64,000 nt of DNA. Source: Chamaecrista fasciculata (Eukaryota; Streptophyta; Magnoliopsida; Fabales; Fabaceae). The notes beneath the pieces are model-generated. The model worked only from the letters and a program-made list of their open reading frames with translations, made no database searches and had not been told where the DNA came from. This document shows positions 23,643 through 34,542 of the stretch, one piece after another; position 1 is the stretch's first letter; each line of letters starts with the position of its first letter. Made by a program: the position numbers and the translations under genes. The DNA lies in the NCBI GenBank assembly GCA_003254925.1, contig QANZ01008342.1, positions 52,487 through 116,486 on the forward strand. The letters are read 5' to 3'.

Positions 23643-25400
23643 TTTCATAGTATCTCTATAAAATTGTCTCAATTGAAAAATATATTCTTTTTGGCCATTA
23701 CTCCAATAAAAAATATTTACATAAACAAAATTACAAATGAACAAATCTAAATGAAAAAAAAATTAGTTTCAAATATAATCATGAAAAAAATACTAAAAGT
23801 TCTATCAATTATTAATCATTAAGTGGGATTACAATTCAGCTTCTGAAGACAAAAGAGCTTAACCCCAATCCTACAACTAGTTGGGCCAATTGAGATAGTG
23901 AAACTTATATATATACTTATGAAATAATATTATGTGTCAAATAGAGAAGAAGCAAACACGTACGTTTGATTGCCATGTCTTTTTATGTTTCCTTTATATA
24001 TATATATATATATATATATAGATATAGATATATCTTCAATGCAAAAGTAAAAGCAAAAGTAGATGAAAGCCTCACCACTCTCACACCATTAAATAATTAC
24101 TCTTCAACATTTTAATCATTCTTTCTTTTTCTGTTTTTCTTTTTTAATTTTCCCTTTTCCCTTTTCTCCACTTTGATATATCTTTCCATTTTATGATTGA
24201 ACTTTTAAGAATGGTAGTAAAATGTAATAAACATTAATGTATCTAATGACTTATCAAAGTTTTGTTAAACCAATTTGTATTTGATATGATTTTCTATCAA
24301 TTAAAAAATAATTAAGAAAAAACACACACGCTCTTTTTTTATCCCTCTCCAATCTTACTAAATGTTTGGAACACTTTTTTTTTTTNCATTTTTCCTAACT
24401 CTATCTAATAAATTAACAATTTACTTCCTTTGATTTTCAATTTGAGTCAGAATTTCATGTTTTTTTTTCTAATGATTTTATAAGTTATGTGGAGTTTGTT
24501 ATTGTTGAATGAAGTTAGTATAAATAATAAAATCGATGAAAATATAATTTTCTTTAAACAAGATTGATAGTAAATAAATTTAGGGAAAAACTAAAAATTA
24601 GTTTAGCAATTTGTAAACACCAATTATAAAAGCAATGCCACACTCTTGAGGGAACCTCTAACCTAAATCTGTTTTGTCTTCATCCCTCTTTAGAAATACT
24701 TTTGTCTCAAACTAAAAGGTGGCTCCCATTGATATGATGTAGATTTTAAATTTTCCTCTACTAGCCTTACTTTGAAACATATATTAAAATAAATATTATT
24801 CATCATTTATATGTTATTTTCGAAAGGTGTAATTAAAATATCATTGACTTCAGAAAGCCAAGTTTAGAGAAAAATACAACTAATTATATATGCTTGACAA
24901 AGGGAAGAAGAAGAAGAAAGAAGCATAAATTAGGTAGCAACTTTCCACACTAAAAATGAAAAAGTTTTCAAAGATGAAGAATAATGAAATACAACCAAAG
25001 GAATTAATTCAAACTATCATGATTCATGCTTTTACCAAGTCAAACACACACACACACACAGATATATATATATATATATACACACACATATAATAAGGTC
25101 CCAAGAAATTAAAGCGAACTATGAAATTCTCTTTTGTAAGATTTGTTCTTAGAAAAGTCCCACTTCTCTCTTTGAAATAAAATTACAATATATATAATGA
25201 AAAAACTCAAATTTCCTATATTTGTTGTACTTATAATTTAGGCATCACATTCAATTGAAGCAAAATTTATCATTTAGCAAATAGAGAACTAATCACAAAA
25301 TTAATTGCGTACACGCCCTTATCTAAGATCAAGCTCATTATGTAGTGAATGGTTAGGGAGTCCAAACTACTATTTGTGTTGGGTCTTGTGGTTAGTTCAG
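23643..25400. other. AT-rich intergenic DNA with microsatellites
   Basis: Holds a (TA)n run at 23998-24020, a single N at 24386 after a T-run, and a (CA)n/(TA)n compound at about 25048-25090. No gene recognised. Confidence 0.6.
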
Positions 25401-26935
25401 AAAAGATTCAAGGTTAAATTTTTTTTTTTTTTAGTTCTCAAATTATGAATAAATTTCATTTTAGTTTTAAAATTGTTTTTTATTTTATTTTTGTCCTCTG
25501 AATTTTACATTTGTTATATTTCGGTCTCTGGCCCCGCCTGTCGTAAGGTGGTCAAATAACCGGAATTAATGCACTAAAGTGGTGCAATTCGGGTCGTTTC
25601 TCATGAGGAACTCTCTTGGATAGTTTAATGATTAGTAGTGCAAAATTCTTACTAATTAAGTGAAAGCAATGTAAATGTTCTTTGAAAGTTTATATAATTA
25701 ACTAAAACAAGATTAAATCAAAGCAATAAATCTTTTTGGGGTTTTTAATTATAAGGACTAAAATGAACTACACTACTAAAGATGTGAAGATCAAATTGAG
25801 AAAGTACCCTTTGGAGCAATTCAATCAAGCCATCATTACCAACAAAAGATAAATTGGGAGCATCTCATACTAATCTTCCTAAGGTAGTCACTAACCAAGT
25901 GACTTTGATTATCACACTAATCATGAACACACCTCAACCAAGATAAAATTCATAACTAGAAATAAAATCTTCATTGCATTGATGATTTAAAGCATAAACC
26001 AAGAGTTAAACAACAAAGTAATTAACCCAGTTACAAAGCTATCACACTACAAGTCATAATTCTCATAATATACATCAAACCTAAGAATCACAACCAAGTA
26101 TGAATGGAAAGATTAATTAAAACTCTCAAGTTCAGCAAAATAACCAAGGTTTACATCAAAGTTCATAATCCTAATTAAGGAGAAAGAAAACTAAGACAAA
26201 AACCATAGAAAACATGAGAAAACTCCCTCAAATGGTGCTCCTAGCTCAAGCTTGATTTCATTGCTCCTTCGGGTGAAGATGTTCAACTACTCACGGTGAA
26301 GAAACGAGCTCCACCAAGCCACAAACCAAGACAACCAGCCATGACCACCAAAAGAAGCTTCAAGGGAGGGAAATGGCAAAGTATGGAGATGGTGAAGAGA
26401 GAAATTCGTTCGTAGCTCCTTCATGAGGTAAAACAACCCTAAAAACTCTAAAGTTAGTTGATTTTTAGGTCATAGAAGGCTGGGCCGGGTCGGAACTTGG
26501 AGAAATGGGTTTGGGCTCTTAAAAACAAGAATCTGCAAAAACTCGCCAGTTTGCTCGCTAGATAGGCATCTGGCGAGGACAGAAAATCAGCAAGTAGCAC
26601 ATCCAGCATAAATTCAGCTCGGTTCCTCGCATCCTCGGCTCTTCCTTGAGATTTCCAAAGCTTAGGACCTGATCCAAAAACACTAAAGATTACACGATTT
26701 CACAAGATTAAACAATTTATAGAAATGAAACACGATAAAATCACATAATCAACCAAAAAGTAGTCCAAATAAGCTTCAAACCTCAAACACCATCATAAAA
26801 GGGTATAAAGGCATGCAATTAGCTTCCAAATAAACATAAAATGCCTTAAAATGACAATGAAATGCATGATAGAATATGGTTAGATCAGTCTCCAAAACGT
26901 AACTTCGTCACTCGTCAGGTTCTGCCATTATTTAT
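25401..26935. other. Unclassified repeat-like segment, GC-richer
   Basis: Base composition differs from the surrounding AT-rich DNA, especially at 26230-26660. There is a short inverted pair of ctcgcc/ggcgag near 26543-26577, a motif also found in some retrotransposon LTRs. No ORF longer than a few dozen codons. Ends undetermined; probably part of a non-autonomous retroelement. Confidence 0.35.
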
Positions 26936-27774
26936 AACTTAGACATTAAGATTGATCATTTCTCTTTCATATGTTTCTTGATAAGTAAGTTAACAAAGAG
27001 AAAAAAAAACATTTTTTCACAAATTGGAAATAAAAATCAACTACAATTTTTTTTTTTAATTTGTGACTAAAAATAATTTTTCTTTTAATTGTCAATTCAC
27101 TTATTATGACACATGTGATAGGTAAATGATTCATCTCAACTATCAAAGTTAAAAATAACCATATGAATATATAAAATCACGTTATTGGGACTAAAATAGA
27201 GTAAATATAAAAAATTGATGACTAAAAAATAAAAAATAGTTGTAAAATAAAAATTTGTCTCATAATTTGTGAACTAAAAGTCTAAAATGAATAAATGACC
27301 AAGATTTTAATCTAGTGTGATTATTCCCATTTACCCCTTAAAATCTAAAAAGAATTTTGACCATGGAAAATAAAACTCATAATAATGAAGACAATTTATG
27401 ACTTATGAGTTCAAAATATAATTTCTAAAATCACAAAAAAAAAAAAATCCACGTCATCACCAGAAGACACAGGGCCCGTGACAATAAGACAGAAACACTC
27501 GAACATAGCATGTGAAAGTCGGTCATATATTCACAATATCTATTTCTCTGGTCCCAACCTTTTGATTAACAATTAAATATTATTATTTATGTCGATAATA
27601 AATAAAAAGAATGTTTCTTGGGCCCATAAAAAAAGTTCTAAAAGAAAAAATTAATATAAAAATTTGCCTTTGAGTTTTATAACTTTCTTACTCTTTTGAT
27701 AATGGATAATGTTATTTTCGGTTAAAAAATTGAATTCATGGGTCATTGATTTCTGTTAATTTACACTCCTTATA
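26936..27774. other. AT-rich intergenic DNA with diverged ggaccaaa repeats
   Basis: Contains short scattered motifs of the ttagtc/gactaaa type shared with many plant MITEs. No element could be bounded and no gene is seen. Confidence 0.4.
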
Positions 27775-28203
27775 GGCCAAAGTGGAGTTTTGGTCCTACA
27801 ACTTTTTCTCAGGTCTCAATTTGGTCCTATAATTTTATTTGTTGCACTTTTAGTCCCATATCTTTTACTCAAGCTACAAAATTGGTCCTATATTGCACTT
27901 TTAATCCCATATTTTTGGATTGGTTTCATATCTTTTGGTCATGTAACAAAATTAGTCTCATATCTTTGGGTCAGGTGCATAATTGATCTCATATCTTTAG
28001 GTCAAATGGGATTGGCGGTGGAACTTTTTACAAAGATATAGGACCAATTCTGCAACATGACCAAAAGATATCGGACCCAAAGTGATACAAGACCAAATCT
28101 GCAACCTTTTAAAAAGATATGAGACCAAAAATGCCACAAAAAAAGTTATGAGACCAAATTAAAACCTGAGCAAAAGTTATGGGACAAAAAATACACTTTG
28201 ACC
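27775..28203. mobile_element. Mutator-like MITE (AGCTAAAGTG family relative), complete
   Basis: Bounded by a perfect 9-bp duplication CTCCTTATA (27766-27774, 28204-28212). Ends GGCCAAAGTGGAGTTTTGGT and ..ACAAAAAATACACTTTGACC are imperfect inverted repeats. The interior is alternating cataactttt/ggtcctat foldback units. The 83-codon open frame inside is repeat, not a gene. Confidence 0.85.
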
Positions 28204-28478
28204 CTCCTTATATTTTTCCCAGTGTATGCAATATATAAAATGTTTTATTATTAAGGAAATTTACCTTCTTTTTTTTTTAAGACTCTCTCCCTCTCGGTGC
28301 CCTTTCATGGCACAATGCCAAATATAAATTAAGCCAGAAGTGACAAATCTTGATCATGTAATAAAAAAAATTCATTGAAAAGTGTTAAATTATTGAGCCT
28401 CAATACCAAATATAAATTATTGACAAATCTTATCCCATAACTTTAAAAATATGTAAGTAAGGCACCCCATATTGAATA

Positions 28479-28859
28479 CTCCCTCCGTCCCTTTTTATTT
28501 GTTTCATTGCAGAACTTTTTTTGTCCCTTTTTATCTGCTTTGTTATGAAATCAAGAGGTCATCAATGAACTTTTTTACCATTTTATCCTTATTTAATATT
28601 ATAGTCATAATGGACGATTTGACTTTTGATAGAGAATTATTTTGGGATTCTGTAGTAATCAATTGGAGTAGGTTTCATAAAAAAATTGTGAGAATATTTA
28701 AATTAGTTGGAGGAATTTAATTTTTGAAATATGAGCATTAAATTGATGATATAATTAAGTCTAATTTAATAAGGGTAATATAGTCTTTTTATTTTAGATT
28801 TTACATTAACTTTAGTGATTTAATCATTATATTAGTTTGTGTGCAACAACCTTAAAAAG
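28479..28859. mobile_element. Stowaway-type MITE, truncated at an assembly gap
   Basis: Starts CTCCCTCCGTCCCTTTTTAT after TA (28477-28478) and follows the 20632-21036 copy in reverse orientation with very few differences. It breaks off at N 28860; the last roughly 25 bases and the second TA are missing. Both copies share a chance 58-residue open frame, which is not a gene. Confidence 0.88.
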
Positions 28860-28860
28860 N
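28860..28860. other. Single-N gap that removes a MITE terminus
   Basis: By comparison with the complete copy, at least 24 bases are absent here. The single N stands for a gap of unknown size. Confidence 0.8.
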
Positions 28861-29049
28861 CATGTCAGAACTCAGAAGTATCTTTGACTCATGACGCCAT
28901 TTTCCCTTTTTCTTTTTTTTGTTATTAATTCTAAATTTTCTTACCCCCAATCATATCTATCCCATAAATCATGGTCGTTTAACGAGTAAATTAGTGAATT
29001 ATTTTTTTTATAATAATAGTTATTTTTTTATGTTACGTACATAAGTTAA

Positions 29050-29346
29050 GGTAAATTATACTTTAGTACTCTGTTCTATGGACTAATTTCACTTTGGTAC
29101 TCTGTTCTTTAAAAAATGACATTTTGATATCCTGATCTTTTACAAGTTACATTTTGGTACCATATTCTATGCACCATTAACACTTTGGTACCCTAAAAAA
29201 GATAGAATAGAGTAACAAATAGTGAAAGAACAAGGTACCAAAATAAAATCAGTCCAAAGAACAGGGTACCAAAATGTTATTTTTGAAAGAACAGGGTACC
29301 AAAATATCATTTTTGAAATAACAGGGTACCAATGTATAATTTACCC
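29050..29346. mobile_element. Mutator-like MITE (GGGTAAATTACA family), copy 3
   Basis: Ends GGTAAATTATACTTTAGTAC and ..GGTACCAATGTATAATTTACCC are inverted repeats. The interior has paired ggtacc/tgttct foldback units. Flanks share only AAGTTAA near the junctions, so the duplication has decayed. Confidence 0.7.
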
Positions 29347-31427
29347 AAAAAGTTAATTTGATTCTTCTATTTCTGTCATTTAACTTTTACATATATTTTA
29401 TTTTGGTCCCCAAAATGTGATTTTATTTGGTTTATGTCTTTTTTGTCAACTTGAATAATTGAAATTAATAATTTTTTTCTTATATATATCATAATAAATA
29501 GGTTGACAAAAGAAAAAAAATATTATCGCAAACTATAGATAATATGATTGATTTTTCTTTTAAATAGTAATTTTTTAACTAATTTATTATAACACATGAA
29601 AGAAAAACAATTCATATTAACTATTTGTATTCGAAATAACGACAGAAACTAATAAAATCACATTGTAGATTAACAATGGAACAAATGTAAAAATTTAAAT
29701 ATCAAATTAAATAAAAAATAGTTTTATAACTAAAATGAAAATTGATACCATAATTTGAGGATCAAAATGGTTATTTGACTTTTTTTTAACTATTAAATTT
29801 TTTAATTTTATTTTTCAGTGATTAGATTAAAATTTTGTATCATTTTATGAATTATTAGCTTATTTTGTATAATTGAGTTTCATTAAAATAAATTAAATTG
29901 ATTAGAAATATGCTTTTAATTTTATTTATTCATTTAAAATTAAAACAAATAAGTCTTTTTTTAGCAAAAAACAAATAAGTCTTCAAGCCAATAAAGTTGG
30001 AATTAAAAAAAAAAAGAATTAGCCGTAATGTATGACTAATGATAATATATTTTCCTTTTCTCGTCTCATCTTTTGATGTTTAAAAGCTATTATTTATTAT
30101 TATGAGAAGCCGAGATTTTCGCGCGTAATTTGTCTCTTCCTTTTTGCACTAATTGGTTCCCACGCTTGGATTATCATTCTCATTTATATCTTGTTGCTTT
30201 CATGTAGTTGTTTTTAGTTTTTAGTTCATGTGATTTCTCTAATTTAAAATAAATTAATAATTTAATTTTTTAAAATATTTTTTTTTCAATTTAATTTGTA
30301 AAATATAAATTTATAAATATAATCTTTAAAAAGATATATCAATAATTACTTCAAATAATAAAATTTGAAATAATATTAAATTTATCATTAAAGTTTAATT
30401 TCTTTAATTAACAAGAATGTAAAATTACTTATAATTATATGTTTTATGTATTAAATTTCATAAATTATTTTTTTGTAATTATATAATTAAAAATGTTTAA
30501 TATTTTTTATATGACAAGGGAAGGGACAATGTAATTTGTTTTTTCTAAATTTTATATAATATTTTTTAATTAATGAAGTTAATAACAAGAATGAAAATAA
30601 AAATAAAAATATGCATCTAAACACTTATGAGAAAATCGAAATACGAGCTTTTCATCATTGCAAGCTTTCAAAAGTAGTGGACTCAATCATTTCTTTTGAT
30701 AACTTATCTTTTCGTCAAATCAAGATCCACCATTAATCATTACATAATATATTTAAAATTTTCAATTATGAAAATATACTAAGATAAAATAGTTAATTAT
30801 AAAGAAATAAATTGGTTAATGAAGGTATAATATTAATTATCTCATAACAAAAAATAGATATAGAGTCAAATCATAATTGAATCGTGATGTTCAGACATCT
30901 ATTTTATTGTGAGTAAGCACTTAATTCAAATAAAATCATACTAAACAATCCCATGACTAATGCTAAAATTATAATTTTTGTAAAAGAAATAAATAAATAA
31001 CCTACACAAAAATTTTCCATCTAACATTTTTCAAAACATGAATATCAATGACGAAAAACTCAAATCATTTAATTAACTTTTTTTTTTTGAGAAATAATCA
31101 AAGGATACCCAAATAGTGTTGTAAGTTGTAACCTATATTACAAGTTATCAATGTAATTTGTATTTCTTTTTAGTTTTTATTAATGAGGATAGTTTTTGTG
31201 TTAAATATAATAACCTTCATAATTTCAATATAATAGTATTTGTATCATTTCCCACAGCATATTATGTAAAAATCAATTACAATTGTTAAGGTAGTTTTAG
31301 ATTGTCTTTAAAGCTAATTTATCCTGTATCATGGTTAAAGTCTATTTAGTATTTACTAATTCAATGTCTATAATTGCCTTTATGTACATTGTTTTTTTAT
31401 AGAAGTAATCTTAGTATCTAACTTGGT
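29347..31427. other. Very AT-rich intergenic DNA
   Basis: Long tracts of A/T with no ORF above 60 codons. Fragments of ttggtcc/ggaccaaa repeats near 29370-29780. Nothing else recognised. Confidence 0.5.
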
Positions 31428-31722
31428 TTCAAGCCCTACATTGGTGGGATGTGAGTGTGTGAGTGTTTAAGTGGGTTATATGAGAATAAAAATTAAGACT
31501 CACGTTAAGTGTTTTGTTCATTCTCATCTCTGGTCAAAAATAGAAACGCATGTGCGTGAGTTATAAAACTGAGATAGGAGTGCGAAGCGAGTGCTTGAGG
31601 CATGCTTTTGTGGTAGTTTCAAGCCCCATATATCAGTGGCATGTGAGTATGTGTATTTAAGTGGGTTATATGATAATAAAGACTAACACCTACGTCACGT
31701 GTTTTATCCATTCTCGTATCTA
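31428..31722 (+). repeat. Imperfect tandem duplication, unit about 190 bp
   Basis: The block from tttcaagccctacattggtgg (31429) recurs from about 31616 (tttcaagccccatatatcagtgg). Both continue through atgtgagt, aagtgggttatatga, acgt.a.gtgtttt and ccattctc. The second copy lacks the first copy's tail. It may be part of a retroelement; the type is unknown. Confidence 0.7.
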
Positions 31723-32618
31723 AAAAAAAAAACTTAGTATCTAACCCCTCTCATATTAAGTAAATCACTTTTAGTCCCTCATTAACAAATCTATATTTTG
31801 TTTTTTTACTAACTTGATTCTTTTAAAAATTTTAGAAGACTAAAGCCTCTTGGAAATTGAGAGATCCTTCTCTCTTAACTTCATCACATATGAAACAAGT
31901 AATTTTTCATAAATTAAATATTATTAAGTTAACAGTTGGATATATGAAAGATTGAAATATATTTATTTAAAAAAGTTAAAACTAATTTTTTTTCATAAAT
32001 TAAAGTATATACTATTTAATTTTTTTTAAAGAATAACATATATAATTTAAGTATTTTGAAAATTAAATTATATATTTTAATTTTAAGAAAATGAAATATC
32101 AATTAGATAATATTTTAAAGAATGAGAAAAACATTAATTTTGTCCCAAAACTTTACATCAACTGTTAATTTTGTTCGTTATCTTTTATAGTTGTTAATTT
32201 CGTCCTCAATGTTTTAGATTTTAGTCAATTTTATTATTTGACTAACTTTTTCAATAAATTAACGATAGACTATATCTTTTTTTTTCAATATGATTTAAGA
32301 TTTGAATTTCTTTTTCTAACAATTTTACATTATATATCATTAGTCATGTAGATCATATCGTTAATATTCAGTTACAGTAAGAGTAAAAGATAAAATTGAC
32401 TAAATTAAATGTGAAACATTGGGGATAAAATTGACAGTAAAAAAAATTTAGGGACTAAATTGAAGTTGGTGTGAAGTTTAGGGACCAAATTAGTACTTCT
32501 ACCTTAAAAGAATTGATAATTTTACAAGATTCAGTTATGGTCAATGTATGTGTGAGAGAGATAGAGCATTCAAAACTCAAAGGCGCTGAGGATGGTGCTT
32601 GCTCCCAATTAGATCTTT
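31723..32618. other. AT-rich upstream flank of the remorin gene
   Basis: From about 32125 to 32510 there is a foldback-type repeat (ttttgtcccaaaac ... agggaccaaatt), probably a diverged MITE. Its target duplication could not be fixed. No gene. Confidence 0.4.
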
Positions 32619-32650
32619 CCACGTCATGGGGTCCACGTGGTGGGCCCCAC
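32619..32650 (+). promoter_or_regulatory. Cluster of ACGT and TCP-type sites upstream of remorin
   Basis: Within 32 bases: CCACGTCA (32619-32626), palindromic CCACGTGG (32633-32640, a G-box core for bZIP/bHLH factors) and TGGGCCCCAC (32641-32650, close to TCP and GGGCC motifs). About 290 bases before the ATG in otherwise AT-rich DNA. Binding is inferred from motif identity only. Confidence 0.55.
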
Positions 32651-32798
32651 CCTCTGATTGCGTGGCGAGATCAGAGATAGATATACATACATTTATACAG
32701 CACCATCCTCCGTACACTGTAGCAACTTAGCAACACAAACACAAATACCTCTTTCTTTCTATCAATAAATACATAAAACAAAACAAAACAAATTAATC

Positions 32799-32799
<1 letters not shown>

Positions 32800-32830
<31 letters not shown>

Positions 32831-32939
32831 AAGATGTTTGTTCATTATCTCTCTATCTCTCACAGACTGTAAATAAACTCTTCCTTTCTCTGCTGCATTT
32901 TCCTAGCTAGAGAAAGAGAAAGAGAAAGAGAAAGATCCA
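32800..32939 (+). promoter_or_regulatory. Remorin leader with CT and GAAA tracts
   Basis: A (CT)n tract (about 32804-32830) is followed by a (GAGAAA)n tract (about 32910-32934) ending six bases before the ATG at 32940. Such tracts are frequent in plant 5' leaders. The transcript start is not determined. Confidence 0.5.
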
Positions 32940-34490
32940 ATGGAGTACGAGAGGATTGACAAAGTTCAGGTATGGCATTTTCTTAGCAGCATCTAAATAT
33001 TCCTTCTCTTTTCATTTCATTTCCTTCTTTATGCTCTTTGATTTTCTTCATCAAAAATTGAATCTTTACACTGTTTGCAAAACTGGGTTGGTTGTTGCTG
33101 GTTGGATGTTTTCTTGTGTCCTAAGAATTTCTCTCAATCTTTAGGCATAAGGGTTGGATTTGTCATGAGTTTTTAGTTACCTTAATTTTTCATCTTAGGG
33201 GTAAAAATGAAAGGATATGTTGGAATGGAAGAGAGTTGTCAATTTCTATAAGGGTATGTTGAAAATTGAATCTTTATAATGTTTGCAAATCTGGCTTGGA
33301 GGTAAATGGTGAATTACTTTGAAGTTCTCTGTTCTCAAAGAGGTTCATCATGTTGATTATTCTTCCCTCCAAATGAACTCTTTTCAACCTAATTTTAAAA
33401 CTTATGTATGCTTTAGCTTTTTCTACTTTGAAGTTATCTGGATTTGTCATGATTGTTTGTGGGGAGAAAAAATAAAGGAGAAAGAAAGAAAGAGAGAAAA
33501 AGGTTGAGTTCAAATTTTACCTTAATTTTTTCTTTCTAGGGTTAAAAAGGGGGCATGCTTGAATGTAAGAAAGTGGTCAATTTCTCTGTTTCTTTACTCA
33601 CACTTTGTTCAAAGATGACTACTTTTTGAAAATTTATAATTGGGTTTTAGGGATTTAATGTAATGAGTATGTATATTCCTTCCATTTGTTCTTTCAACAT
33701 TTGCAGATTGGAATATCACTTTCCTTTTTTGAGATTTTCCCAATTGAATTTTAGGGTTTTTAATACAATTTGTCAATTTCTACATTTGCAGAATGGAATA
33801 ATTTCTCCTAGTAAACTGAGGATGAAGCTCATGGGGCCTCATAATCACAAGAAGAAGGATGGATCCAACAGTAATTCATCTAGAACTTCCCCTTCAAGGC
33901 TTGAGGATTCTGAATTTGTGAAGAACAGCTTGCTTGCTTCAAAAAGTGACAACCTTGATGATGAAGGTTTGCAATTTCTCATAGCAATATATGTTTCTTA
34001 ATCTTTTTTGCAAAATACATTCAGAGCATCTAGTCAAAGAGGAGGGTTGCGATAGGCCGTCGACAACTAGCATAAAACTTTTTTGAATCTCTTATGAATA
34101 CATTTAGAGCACCTAATCAGTTCAATCAAGCTATCTCTCCTATTCATTTAGTTTTGATTTATGGGTTTGGATGATCAAAAATCAAAACTTCAAGTTCATA
34201 ATAAGGAATTAGGACTTTGTATTTCCTCTGTTTTCAGAAAGTTATAACCTTGCTGAGGAAGGTCTGGAGGAATCACAACCTAGTTCTTTCTTTTTTACTT
34301 TGAACATTTATACTTCTTTAAGAGTAAATCTATTTTCTAGTCCCTTTTTTTACAACATATATTATTTAGTCCCTTAGACATAAACATTATTCCAGAGGAC
34401 TGAGTAGTAGTTTTGGGATGAATTTAAGGACTAAAAAAATATGTTTTCTGTTCTTTTAAAGTACCAGAGAAGTTTTACCAGTTTAATCTG

Positions 34491-34542
<52 letters not shown>

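Noticed and set aside
27790..28041. 83-codon hydrophobic frame
   Set aside because: It is the repetitive interior of a MITE; similar frames in sister copies are broken.
28472..28720. 82-codon frame whose last 58 residues also occur at 20794-21111
   Set aside because: Shared only because both lie in copies of the same Stowaway MITE. There are no conserved domains.
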